From NCBI GenBank assembly GCA_036703275.1, contig DATNPK010000089.1, positions 124,001 to 188,000 of the forward strand: a stretch of 64,000 bases of DNA, in the 5' to 3' direction. This DNA comes from Coleofasciculaceae cyanobacterium. Its GTDB lineage: Bacteria; Cyanobacteriota; Cyanobacteriia; Cyanobacteriales; Xenococcaceae. Positions 50,638 to 58,898 of the stretch are shown piece by piece (position 1 is the stretch's first letter; every line of letters starts with the position of its first letter). Below the pieces are notes generated by a model. That model made no database searches. It was given only the letters and a program-made list of their open reading frames with translations, and was not told where the DNA came from. Position numbers and translations under genes: made by a program.

Positions 50638-51336
50638 ATGCTTAAGCCTTTAACCAGGGAAAAAATGGAGCAGTTAATTCCTTTAATTGCTACAGGAAAA
50701 CAATATAACTACTATTGGGGTAAGTGGTCTGATGTCTTAAATCGACTCTTAATTTCCGTAGTCGGAGTAGTTGTAGTTGTAATTTTGGATGTATTGCTTG
50801 GCGATCAAGGAGAAGCTTTAATTCTGCTTGTGGGTGGAATTGCCTCTCTCTACTGGTTGTGGTGTCCCGTTTATCAGGCAAGTCGGCGCAATGCTGCTAA
50901 TCGTCGTTTCAAGTATGCAGGCTTTTGGCGGGGCAGAGTGCTAGAGGTGTTTCTCACCGAAGAATTAATCGGTGAGGAGGAAACAGTTAATCAACGTGGG
51001 GAACTTGTTATTGTTGAAAATCGCGAACGCTGGATTAATCTGATACTGGGGGATGAAACTGGTTTTGAGCTGCAAGTCCAAGCCCCTTTACAACGAATTT
51101 ATAAAGGAATTAAGCCGGGACAGACTGCGGAATTGTTAGTGTTATCAAATAACTTAGATCTGAGTCAGATTAATAAGATTTCTGATGCCTACATTCCTCA
51201 ACAAAATATCTGGGTAGGACAATATCCCTATATTCAAAGAGATGTCTTTATTGAGGTAAGTCGCCAACTAGGAGGAATAACTCCTCAAAGAGTAAGTCGC
51301 AATCGTAACCGCAATATAAAACGTCGCGATCGCTAA
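50638..51336 (+). CDS. Conserved cyanobacterial membrane protein
   Basis: A 232-residue protein with two transmembrane helices (about residues 37-55 and 60-75), a long basic/aromatic soluble part (EVFLTEELIGEEE, ERWINLILGDETGFELQVQAP) and a very basic C-terminus (RNRNRNIKRRDR). This layout is typical of a conserved cyanobacterial protein of unknown role sometimes mislabelled as a phosphate permease. It follows dapB by 105 bp, same direction. Function unknown. Confidence 0.65.
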   Translation: MLKPLTREKMEQLIPLIATGKQYNYYWGKWSDVLNRLLISVVGVVVVVILDVLLGDQGEALILLVGGIASLYWLWCPVYQASRRNAANRRFKYAGFWRGRVLEVFLTEELIGEEETVNQRGELVIVENRERWINLILGDETGFELQVQAPLQRIYKGIKPGQTAELLVLSNNLDLSQINKISDAYIPQQNIWVGQYPYIQRDVFIEVSRQLGGITPQRVSRNRNRNIKRRDR

Positions 51337-51444
51337 AGGAGGCAACAGGCAAACTATTTTCCCCATTCCCCATTTCCCATTCCCTAGAAGGGCGGTGTAA
51401 CCTTGACTTCTGTTTTTGCTGTACCTATTGCTCCTTTGGCTTAC

Positions 51445-52068
51445 CTATAATCCATCTTGGCGATATGCTTGCCAGGTTAACCTAATCAAACCATTAAAAA
51501 TTGCCGCAGCTACGTTAGAACCACCTTTTGAGCTATTGACACAAACATGAGGAATATTAGAGTTTAGCAGTCTTTGTTTGACGGTTGATTCGATAAATAT
51601 TGGGGGAGTGGCGATCGCTAAACTCGGTTCAATAATTTTATTTTGGAGTAAGTCTACCATCGTAGACATGGCAGCTTCATCTTGACCAATAATAAAAATG
51701 CTAGTTGGATGTTTAGCACCTAAGATCTCTAGTCCGCTAGATGCTCTAGTTGCTTTGTTGATAACTTCGGTGCTAGTAGTAGCGCAACAATAAACAGGAT
51801 TGCCAAAAGTCTGCTGTAGTTTAGGAACAATGCTGACTTGAATCTCGGGTACATCTACTATGATGGGTGTAACTGCTGTTAGCGCTGCTGCACCTTTTGC
51901 CAACGCACCATCGGAAAATTTAAGCAGAGATTCATACTCTAAATCTGCTGTATGGTAGATAACCTGACGAATTATTTCGTATTGGGCAGGAGAAATATTT
52001 GCTTTGATCTCCTGAATTTGACGATCAATTATTGCCAAAGAAGAAGCCTCTGTAAAATTTAAATTCAT
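51445..52068 (-). CDS. cobH: Precorrin-8X methylmutase (CobH/CbiC)
   Basis: Moves a methyl group in the corrin ring to form hydrogenobyrinate or cobyrinate. The 207-residue protein has the catalytic His in VIYHTADLEYE and the conserved CVNSSKGGSNVAAAIFNGLIR near the C-terminus. It stands alone here, 7.5 kb from the broken cobB gene that acts soon afterwards in the same pathway. No cobalamin riboswitch motif was seen upstream. Confidence 0.93.
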   Translation of the reverse strand: MNLNFTEASSLAIIDRQIQEIKANISPAQYEIIRQVIYHTADLEYESLLKFSDGALAKGAAALTAVTPIIVDVPEIQVSIVPKLQQTFGNPVYCCATTSTEVINKATRASSGLEILGAKHPTSIFIIGQDEAAMSTMVDLLQNKIIEPSLAIATPPIFIESTVKQRLLNSNIPHVCVNSSKGGSNVAAAIFNGLIRLTWQAYRQDGL

Positions 52069-52348
52069 CTGTTTTATTTATGATTAATCGATACTTTTGT
52101 TGAGAAAGTATTTTAAAGTTAGCTCTATCAAACGCCTAATAAATCAAAGCTATTCCAGAAAACAGCTTAAGGCTGCGATTGGTATAGTTATAGTTCACAT
52201 ATAATTCACATTCAGCAACTCCACAGCTAAAAATTGTCTCAAACCGTGATTTTCTTTTCAAGAAAAAGCTTAATTTAATCAACGAAGAATTAATTATCGT
52301 ACATTTTAGGCTAATATAGCCGTACAAAATTAGATTAGGACACAAAAC

Positions 52349-52389
52349 GGACATAACGAGCTTTTGAGGTTTCCTCAAAAGACGTGTCC
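52349..52389. repeat. Nested inverted repeat (cruciform) 1
   Basis: Inner arms CTTTTGAGG and CCTCAAAAG with a three-base loop (52361-52381), outer arms GGACA and TGTCC (52349-52353, 52385-52389). Confidence 0.85.
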
Positions 52390-52456
52390 TCAACTATTGG
52401 CTCGTAAGTAGAGGTTGCGACCCCGCGTCTATCACGGATGCCGCGAAGGACGCGAA

Positions 52457-52539
52457 GCTAATCCTTTAGGGCTAGTCCGTGCATGATAAGCTTCGAGACC
52501 GAAGGGAATCATGCACGGGCATATCCTTTAGGGCATATC
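52457..52539. repeat. Composite palindromic element with TCCTTTAGGGC cores
   Basis: A perfect 11-bp inverted repeat CCGTGCATGAT/ATCATGCACGG (52477-52487, 52508-52518) encloses CTTCG/CGAAG with loop AGAC. It is bordered by two copies of ATCCTTTAGGGC (52460-52471, 52523-52534), the second between direct repeats of GGGCATATC (52517-52525, 52531-52539). The same core recurs near 58790. Confidence 0.85.
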
Positions 52540-52575
52540 GACGAAAGGCGTTTACCCTCAAAGCTATAAGGGCAA

Positions 52576-52629
52576 GCATCGCATAGTTTGATGCAAGGGC
52601 AGGAGTGCGGTTTAACCGTGAAAGCGCAC
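52576..52629. repeat. Palindromic element cluster, right part
   Basis: GCATC/GATGC (52576-52594), then GTGCG/CGCAC (52605-52629) enclosing CGGTTTAACCG. Direct copies of AAGGGCA flank the first hairpin. Confidence 0.7.
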
Positions 52630-52765
52630 CTCCCGAAGGGTAAGTACTAATCAAATAAAATTGTCCTAACTTTTATACGTAGTGCTATAAAACGATTAAA
52701 GGAGGTTAATGATCGTTAACCAACAAATCGACAGCAAATCAATAAGGTTAAAAATCTGTTAAACA

Positions 52766-53947
52766 TCAATTTTGAAATGCTTTTGCTCTAACTAATTGCC
52801 ACCAGCAAAACCAGCCAGAGATTAAAAATAAACAACCAGCTACAATTAATCCTGTAAATAGATCGTAGCCAGAGGCAATCGCACCAATCATCGGTGCAAC
52901 CACAGCAAAACCAAGGCCAAATATTAAACTATTGATGGAAAGAATAGTAGCTCTAACCGATGAAGATATTTGTTGATTGATTGCGTTGAGAATCAAGGGT
53001 GAAGATAAACCCCGCACTAGATAAAGACTCATAATAAAAACCATGCCCCAAACCTGGTTGATACTGCCCAGGCAAATATAAGAAATTCCTAAGATTAGTA
53101 TCAATAGAAAAGTAGCTTTTTTAATACCAAAAATACGCTCTACGCGATGTGCATTTACCGAAGCCACGCTCATACCTAGATGAAAGATTGCCCAAGCCCA
53201 ACCAAAAGCCTGAATCGGAATATTTAATTGCTTTAAGTAATCTTGTGATAACCAGACAATTAGAAAGCTAGCACTAGAAAAAGTACCGCTTAATAATATC
53301 AACCATCTGAGTTTCGGACGATTAAAAACATTAATAATTATGGTTTGTAGCTGTTTTAGCTTCTGAGTTTGGGCAATGGCTTGATGATCTTTTGGCTCAA
53401 CTAAGGTTAATGCCAAACAAAAATAAATGACTAAACAAACCGTTTGTAAATAAAAAGGATAGACTAAATTAATTGAAGCGATCGCCGCACCGATGATGCC
53501 ACAAACCGCCTCACTAATTCCAGCGATCGCGACTAATCTTCCTTCCCAAACCTGATAATATTTTTCTCTGCCTAACTGTAATAAAGTATCGTAACCGATC
53601 GCCGTATTTGCTCCAGAAATCAAACTTGCTGCCACTCCCGCTAAGACTTCGGCGAGCGCAAATTGATTAAAAGAAGTACCGACACAATAAATTAACCAGC
53701 TAACAATCCAAACCCCACTACCAATAACTAGACAGGCTTTTCTCCCCCACAGATCGGCGAGGTATCCTGACGGCACTTCTAGCACCAAAACTGACAGAGA
53801 TAAAATAGTTTTAAGTAGGACAATTTGCTCTATATCAAGCCCGTAACTTTCATAAAATAAAACAATAGTCGGAATCGGAAACCAAGCAAAAGCTAATCCT
53901 CGGAGAATGTATAGCTTGATTAGATTTGAGGCGAGGGATTTTTCCAA
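52766..53947 (-). CDS. MFS transporter
   Basis: A 393-residue major facilitator with about twelve hydrophobic helices. The loop after helix 2 reads VPSGYLADLWGRKACLV, the MFS motif A (GxxADRxGRK type), and the protein starts with a typical short N-terminus. The substrate is unknown; related cyanobacterial proteins are generic effluxers. Thirty bases separate it from the upstream ureE gene, so it may belong to the same transcript and could concern nickel or nitrogen compounds, but that is speculative. The start codon is TTG at 53947. Confidence 0.85.
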   Translation of the reverse strand: MEKSLASNLIKLYILRGLAFAWFPIPTIVLFYESYGLDIEQIVLLKTILSLSVLVLEVPSGYLADLWGRKACLVIGSGVWIVSWLIYCVGTSFNQFALAEVLAGVAASLISGANTAIGYDTLLQLGREKYYQVWEGRLVAIAGISEAVCGIIGAAIASINLVYPFYLQTVCLVIYFCLALTLVEPKDHQAIAQTQKLKQLQTIIINVFNRPKLRWLILLSGTFSSASFLIVWLSQDYLKQLNIPIQAFGWAWAIFHLGMSVASVNAHRVERIFGIKKATFLLILILGISYICLGSINQVWGMVFIMSLYLVRGLSSPLILNAINQQISSSVRATILSINSLIFGLGFAVVAPMIGAIASGYDLFTGLIVAGCLFLISGWFCWWQLVRAKAFQN

Positions 53948-53976
53948 GTAATAATTAAAGTAATTAAAGCAGCTGG

Positions 53977-54477
53977 TTAGTGACTATGGTGCGAGAAAGT
54001 AAATTCTTGATTGTCAGATTGCATTTGGTATTTAATTTGTAGCCCGGGAATATTTAATTGCTCGATCAGCTTTTCGACAATTGATTTATCTGTAATTAGC
54101 TGCACATATATCTTATTATTCTGCATCGTGATGGGATAATGATGGTTACCCAGAACATGACCTAAGTAGACTAATTCAGCAGTAGAAACACTTAAATCTA
54201 TAGCAGATAAATCTAATACTAACAACTCTTGTTCTTGCATGTAAATTAATAAGAGTTTACCCGAATTAGTTTTAAAAATGTCTCCCGATCGCAAAGCGAG
54301 ATCGCGACTTTTAATTATTCCTACCGCCACTCCAGAATCAGTATGAGCATGAATTCTACCTTTATGGCGATCGCTTTCTAGTAGGGTTACTGCTAAACAA
54401 GTTTCGATGGTAATTAATTCAGCTAAATCTGAATTATCTTGAATATTTCCGATATATGTTTGAGCTACTTCTGTCAT
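53977..54477 (-). CDS. ureE: Urease accessory protein UreE
   Basis: Nickel-binding chaperone that delivers Ni to urease. The 166-residue protein has the UreE N-terminal (peptide-binding) and C-terminal domains, with His-containing LGNHHYPI in the core metal site and a short His-rich tail ending HHSH. It lies five bases after ureD. Confidence 0.9.
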   Translation of the reverse strand: MTEVAQTYIGNIQDNSDLAELITIETCLAVTLLESDRHKGRIHAHTDSGVAVGIIKSRDLALRSGDIFKTNSGKLLLIYMQEQELLVLDLSAIDLSVSTAELVYLGHVLGNHHYPITMQNNKIYVQLITDKSIVEKLIEQLNIPGLQIKYQMQSDNQEFTFSHHSH

Positions 54478-54482
54478 ATTTA

Positions 54483-55331
54483 TTATTTAGCAATGTAAGG
54501 CAGAGGCGATTGATTAGTTATGGTTCGGATACAATTAAGCGCATAGGTAAAATATTTTTTTAATTCTCTAGTTTTATTGCTTAAAGCGCGAATCAAAATA
54601 CCGTTGTTTGTGGGTAAAATCGTTGTCGCTACTGCGATATTTTGCTGGTTAATTAATTTTAGATCTTTTAGATGTGTCGTTAATAACTGTAAATCAATAT
54701 TTGGTAATATGGCGATCGCATTTCCCATAATAGGTAAGGAGGCAAAAATTTGATTATCTTTAAATTTATTTTGCTTACCTGCTAAACGCATCACATCGGT
54801 AAACAATAATTTTTCTTGTAAATCTGTAACTCTCAAGCGATTAAAGTAATAGTTAAAATTATAATATTCTCCCTTAGCCAATCTACCAGTCAAGATAATT
54901 TCACTTAAGAAAAGCCTTGCTGTCGGGTGAAGCCTAATTACTGTTTCCTGCTCTAAAACTGCATCCGTATAGAGGATAATTGGCTCGGGGACTAATTCTA
55001 AACTGGCACCAGCATCAACAGTAATTTGATAATTAACCCTTGCTTTGCTATTAATTTCTGGCATAGGATGTACTTTAGTTGCCGCCTGATCCGTAAGATA
55101 CAAACTAGTGTTAGATCCAAGCTGCAAAGATAAATCTAATCGATCCCCAGCAAGTAACCCAGGGGAAATATTAATTAAGTAATGATAGGCTCGATTAGAG
55201 TTCGCTCCTTCTAAGCGAAAGATTGAAGACAAGCGCAAGGGATAGGTAGTGTATTGATGCTGACAAACTGTTTGAAAGCGATCGCACCGCAGCGACAACT
55301 CAAGATTATGTTGATATTTAATACTCTCCAT
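54483..55331 (-). CDS. ureD: Urease accessory protein UreD
   Basis: Scaffold protein that forms the UreDFG complex for nickel insertion into the urease alpha subunit. The 282-residue sequence has the UreD signatures SPGLLAGDRLDL, LTDQAATKVHPM and LVPEPIILYTDA, in that order. It starts nine bases after ureG. UreF, which should bind it, is not encoded here. Confidence 0.92.
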   Translation of the reverse strand: MESIKYQHNLELSLRCDRFQTVCQHQYTTYPLRLSSIFRLEGANSNRAYHYLINISPGLLAGDRLDLSLQLGSNTSLYLTDQAATKVHPMPEINSKARVNYQITVDAGASLELVPEPIILYTDAVLEQETVIRLHPTARLFLSEIILTGRLAKGEYYNFNYYFNRLRVTDLQEKLLFTDVMRLAGKQNKFKDNQIFASLPIMGNAIAILPNIDLQLLTTHLKDLKLINQQNIAVATTILPTNNGILIRALSNKTRELKKYFTYALNCIRTITNQSPLPYIAK

Positions 55332-55340
55332 TCTTTACCG

Positions 55341-55979
55341 CTAGCTTGAAGGCAGACAACGATTCGCCTCTACGTAAAATAAAACCGTTTCCAAAATAAA
55401 ACTTTTAACTTGTTCTAAACCTTCTTTGGTCTTACAGTTAGTATAGGCAATGGGTTTTTCTTTGCGGTGTTGTGGTGCTTGCTGACGAATCAAATCCAAA
55501 TTTGCCCCAACATAAGGAGCAAGATCGATTTTATTAATCACAACTAAATCTGCTTGAACAAAACCTGGGCCGTTTTTGCGCGGAATATCATCTCCCGCAC
55601 CTACATCAATAACAAAGATATAGGAATCAACCAAATCATAGCTAAAGGTAGAAGCCAAATTATCTCCGCCACTTTCGATAAAAATTAAGTCCAGCTGAGG
55701 ATAAAGTAACTCTAAATCTTTTACCGCTAACAAATTCATCGTCGGATCTTCTCGAATAGCCGTATGAGGACAGCTACCAGTTTCTACTCCAATAATTCTC
55801 TCGGGCGAGAGAAATCCTTTGCTTTTCAAACGATCTGCATCTTCAGTAGTTAATAAATCGTTAGTAATTACTGCAACTTCAATACCCTGCTGAGTTAGCA
55901 TCGGGATTAAGCACTCTAGTAGCGCAGTTTTCCCGCTACCTACAGGGCCTCCTATTCCTAATCTGGCGACATTTTTCAT
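55341..55979 (-). CDS. ureG: Urease accessory GTPase UreG
   Basis: GTPase that powers nickel insertion. P-loop GPVGSGKT at about residues 11-18, metal-binding Cys-Pro-His in ETGSCPHTAIRED, ESGGDNLASTFS and the guanine-specificity NKID motif. The 212-residue length is usual. It follows ureB by 26 bp, where ureC would be expected in many operons. Confidence 0.96.
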   Translation of the reverse strand: MKNVARLGIGGPVGSGKTALLECLIPMLTQQGIEVAVITNDLLTTEDADRLKSKGFLSPERIIGVETGSCPHTAIREDPTMNLLAVKDLELLYPQLDLIFIESGGDNLASTFSYDLVDSYIFVIDVGAGDDIPRKNGPGFVQADLVVINKIDLAPYVGANLDLIRQQAPQHRKEKPIAYTNCKTKEGLEQVKSFILETVLFYVEANRCLPSS

Positions 55980-56005
55980 TGAATTTTAAAACGACGATCG
56001 TCCCA

Positions 56006-56311
56006 TCATACTTGCCCTTCGACAAGACCATTAAAACCGTAAATTTCTCTGCTTCCGGCGATCGCCACTAAGGTGACTGTCTTCTCGTCTCCTGGCTCAA
56101 ATCTAACGGCTGTACCTGCGGGAATATCTAGGCGCATCCCTATGGTAGCCTCACGGTTAAACTGTAGTGCCGAATTAACTTCAAAAAAATGAAAATGTGA
56201 ACCGATCTGGATAGGGCGATCGCCTGTATTAGCGACTTCAACTTCTAGAGTTTCTCGACCAACATTTAATTCAATTGTCCCTGGTTGGGTAATTATCTCA
56301 CCTGGAATCAT
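56006..56311 (-). CDS. ureB: Urease beta subunit
   Basis: Small structural subunit of urease (urea to ammonia and CO2). The 101-residue sequence is typical: [28 protein letters not shown] and [20 protein letters not shown]. It lies 14 bp after ureA. The alpha subunit gene ureC does not follow. Confidence 0.96.
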   Translation of the reverse strand: MIPGEIITQPGTIELNVGRETLEVEVANTGDRPIQIGSHFHFFEVNSALQFNREATIGMRLDIPAGTAVRFEPGDEKTVTLVAIAGSREIYGFNGLVEGQV

Positions 56312-56325
56312 AATTTGATTACTGA

Positions 56326-56628
56326 TTACTGAATTGGGTTATGTACCGTGACTAGTTTTGTACCGTCAGGAAAAGTAGCCTCTACCTGTACTTCGTGAAT
56401 CATTTCGGCAATACCTTCGATTACCTCATTTCGACTGAGTATTGTCGTTCCATAACTCATTAATTCGGCAACAGATCTTCCTTCTCTTGCACCCTCTAAA
56501 ATAGCAGCAGAAATGTAGGCTACTGCTTCAGGATAATTTAACTTTAGACCTTTATTTTTACGCCGTTCAGCAAGTAATCCTACAGTGAAAATAGTTAACT
56601 TATCTCGTTCTTGGGGTGATAGCTGCAT
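56326..56628 (-). CDS. ureA: Urease gamma subunit
   Basis: The smallest urease subunit, 100 residues, starting [11 protein letters not shown] and carrying [16 protein letters not shown] and the C-terminal [17 protein letters not shown]. First gene of the minus-strand ureA-ureB-ureG-ureD-ureE run. Confidence 0.97.
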   Translation of the reverse strand: MQLSPQERDKLTIFTVGLLAERRKNKGLKLNYPEAVAYISAAILEGAREGRSVAELMSYGTTILSRNEVIEGIAEMIHEVQVEATFPDGTKLVTVHNPIQ

Positions 56629-57035
56629 TTCTATTTTGTCGCATAATGAACAACTAGGAGTTTAGTTTTATATCCTACAGTTGCAGGCTGTCTCAAGCTC
56701 CAAAACCTAAGATTTTGATCATAAATGCTTTAGCTTTAACCTTCGCTTGCCCATACGCGCCTATAGCCCGTCTCATTCAATTATGTGACAGATACTTAAC
56801 TTAATATTTCTTCCCGAATAACAAACAAATAATAAACATCTTGTCGAAGTCTACAAAACTTAAAGAGATATATAGAGCAATAATTATAGCCATATACATT
56901 GATGGCAATTATCTGTTTACTGTCGATAGAATATATAAAAATATAATTACAGCAGCTTTGACACAGCACCAAGCGTAATAACTTTCGCAAATATTGCCCT
57001 GGCTGCATCATTTTTTGCGATCGTCAATTAAAGTT
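56629..57035. other. 407-bp divergent spacer between ureA and the DUF6391 gene
   Basis: AT-rich, no coding frame. I looked for an NtcA box (GTA-N8-TAC), expected for a nitrogen-controlled urease operon, and found no good match. No repeats or RNA seen. Confidence 0.5.
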
Positions 57036-57677
57036 ATGAACGATGCCATTTACGCCAACGCCGAACTTGATTTTCCTTATTTTTATCCCAACCAGGACGC
57101 CGAATTATTAAAACAGTTTGGCTTTATTCCTGGCTTAAAAGAGTTTTTGCTCATCCGTCAGGTACACGCCTTAGAACATGCTACTGTCTGGATGTTAAGC
57201 GATACAATTAATTTGACTAAAAGAACCAAGTTATCGACTAGCTATTTATCCGCAGATAACGAAACTATCGGCGGACTGTCCACAGAAAAAGGATTCTATC
57301 TTTACGGAGAGATTGACCCGCTTAAACTAAGAAAAGCAGTTAATTTAGCTTTAACTCGTTTACAACAAGGAGAGTGGAATTTAGCACTCCATCCTCGCTG
57401 TGGCACAAATTCATCTGTAGCAGCAATACTTACCGCAGGAATGGCGATGACAGCGCATTTTACCCTACCGCGATCGCCCCTACACCAAATTATGGGCGTG
57501 GGATTAGCTGCTGTTGCTGCCAACTATCTTGCCCCCGATCTTGGCATCTACGTCCAGAAATACATTACTACGGCAATTCCTTTTAATCTTAAACTGCAAA
57601 AAATTACTAAAATAACTGATAAATCAGAAAACTTAGGCTATTTCGTCAGTCTAAACTGGATAACAAACAGTAATTAG
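57036..57677 (+). CDS. DUF6391 domain protein
   Basis: A 213-residue cyanobacterial protein. Conserved features are the motif RQVHALEHATVWML, GGLSTEKGFYLYG and LHPRCGTNSSVAA, followed by two hydrophobic helices (about residues 125-175). The HALEHA motif looks metal- or cofactor-binding, but the function is unknown. The ATG at 57036 is preferred over a TTG at 56994. It converges on chlG. Confidence 0.75.
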   Translation: MNDAIYANAELDFPYFYPNQDAELLKQFGFIPGLKEFLLIRQVHALEHATVWMLSDTINLTKRTKLSTSYLSADNETIGGLSTEKGFYLYGEIDPLKLRKAVNLALTRLQQGEWNLALHPRCGTNSSVAAILTAGMAMTAHFTLPRSPLHQIMGVGLAAVAANYLAPDLGIYVQKYITTAIPFNLKLQKITKITDKSENLGYFVSLNWITNSN

Positions 57678-57696
57678 CTGTTTAAATGCTGTTTGC

Positions 57697-58695
57697 TCAA
57701 ATTCCTGCGTGTCCCAAAGCAATACCTGTAAAGAGCATTCCGAATACTAAAAACGGCTGTGCGCTGGCTTGATACTTCACATCGTTTTCCAAAGGATCGC
57801 GGAGAAAATACATATCCTGAAACACAATTTGAGGAAGAACTAACAGAAAAACAATAGTAGCGTAGAGATTCTCATGAATTGCTACTAAATAACCGCTGAT
57901 TCCAATTTGGAAAACATCGATCGCAATAACACAAATCCAAGCAGCAGTAGTCACGCCAAACATTACAGGGAGGGATTTTAAACCCAAAGCGCGATCGCCT
58001 TCTACACTTTTAAAGTCGTTAACAATAGCAATTCCTAACCCAGCACAGCTATAGATTAAGGTTAAAATGGCGATCGTCCAGTTCAAGTCGCCAAACAAAG
58101 CATGACCAGTCCACCAAGGTAAGGCGATGTAACTAGAACCCAAAGCATAAGTACCCAACCAACCATTTTGCTTTAGTTTTAACGGCGGTGCAGAGTAAAT
58201 ATATGCTACAAAAGCACCCCCTAACGCAATACACAAAATAGTCGGGAAATCATGACCCACTGCTACGTCCAAAGTATAAGCCAATGCCAACCCTGCAATC
58301 AGCAAAACAAAAATCTGGATCTTGACCTGTGGTAGAGAAATTGCCCCAGAAGGTATCGGACGGTAGGGTTCGTTAATCGCGTCAATTTCGCGATCGTACA
58401 GTTCGTTGACGGTTTGAGTATAACCAGTCATTAAAGGGCCTGAAAGCAACATACAGGCTGCTGCTAGTAAGACATTTCCCAACGTCCAGGTATAGTTGCC
58501 TGAAGAAGCTGCACCACAAATTACACCCCAAATCAGCGGAATCCAGGTAATCGGCTTCATTAACTGCAATCGTATTTTCCAGAGAGAAGTTTCTCCCGAT
58601 GCTGCACCCTTCATCCCCAGTAGTTGACGGGTTTTAGAATTGCCTGAGTTTTCTGGTTTATCTAAATTATCTGGATTAGTTGTGATATCAGACAT
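57697..58695 (-). CDS. chlG: Chlorophyll synthase
   Basis: Attaches the phytyl or geranylgeranyl tail to chlorophyllide a, the last step of chlorophyll synthesis, in the thylakoid membrane. A UbiA-type prenyltransferase of 332 residues with about nine helices. The Mg-diphosphate motif is NELYDREIDAINEPYRPIPSG, and the second Asp-rich motif is in IVNDFKSVEGDRA. The N-terminal 50 residues are soluble. The gene after it in the genome on the same strand (upstream in transcription) is the ArsA-like ATPase, separated by a repeat. Confidence 0.96.
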   Translation of the reverse strand: MSDITTNPDNLDKPENSGNSKTRQLLGMKGAASGETSLWKIRLQLMKPITWIPLIWGVICGAASSGNYTWTLGNVLLAAACMLLSGPLMTGYTQTVNELYDREIDAINEPYRPIPSGAISLPQVKIQIFVLLIAGLALAYTLDVAVGHDFPTILCIALGGAFVAYIYSAPPLKLKQNGWLGTYALGSSYIALPWWTGHALFGDLNWTIAILTLIYSCAGLGIAIVNDFKSVEGDRALGLKSLPVMFGVTTAAWICVIAIDVFQIGISGYLVAIHENLYATIVFLLVLPQIVFQDMYFLRDPLENDVKYQASAQPFLVFGMLFTGIALGHAGI

Positions 58696-58746
58696 GGTGA
58701 TATTAAACGCTTGGTGTGAATCAGCTTAGTTAATCTTAAACGTTTT

Positions 58747-58848
58747 TTAGCTTTTAGCTCTTCTTACGAAGTTTGCGACGCGCAGCTAGTCCTTTAGGGC
58801 TCAACGGGTCACAGACCCGCAACGCAACTTCGCGCTTAGCTTTTAGCT
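58747..58848. repeat. 76-bp palindromic element between 13-bp direct repeats (MITE-like)
   Basis: Direct repeats TTAGCTTTTAGCT at 58747-58759 and 58836-58848 flank an element with outer arms CGAAGTTTGCG/CGCAACTTCG (58767-58777, 58823-58832, one bulge) and an inner perfect hairpin CGGGTC-ACA-GACCCG (58805-58819). It contains CTAGTCCTTTAGGGC, the same core as the 52.5-kb repeats. It lies between chlG and the ArsA-like gene. Confidence 0.75.
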
Positions 58849-58898
58849 AAAAATTACCCATAGACAAGAAGGGCGTTTAACTTATTACTCCTGCTTAC

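Larger units (their letters stand above)
52069..52765. other. 697-bp spacer dominated by palindromic repeats
   Basis: Between cobH and the MFS gene (both minus strand). No coding frame is convincing. Positions 52349-52640 are packed with inverted and direct repeats (separate entries); the left 280 bp and right 125 bp are plain AT-rich sequence. Confidence 0.7.

Noticed and set aside
52136-52393. Minus-strand 85-codon frame upstream of cobH
   Set aside because: Ends inside the palindromic patch, no coding character, no start context.
51445-52440. Cobalamin riboswitch before cobH
   Set aside because: No B12-box or characteristic conserved segments on the minus strand.
52472-52654. Minus-strand 60-codon frame in the palindromic patch
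   Set aside because: Entirely inside inverted repeats; the peptide reflects the repeats.
56629-57035. NtcA site before ureA
   Set aside because: No GTA-N8-TAC match found by eye.
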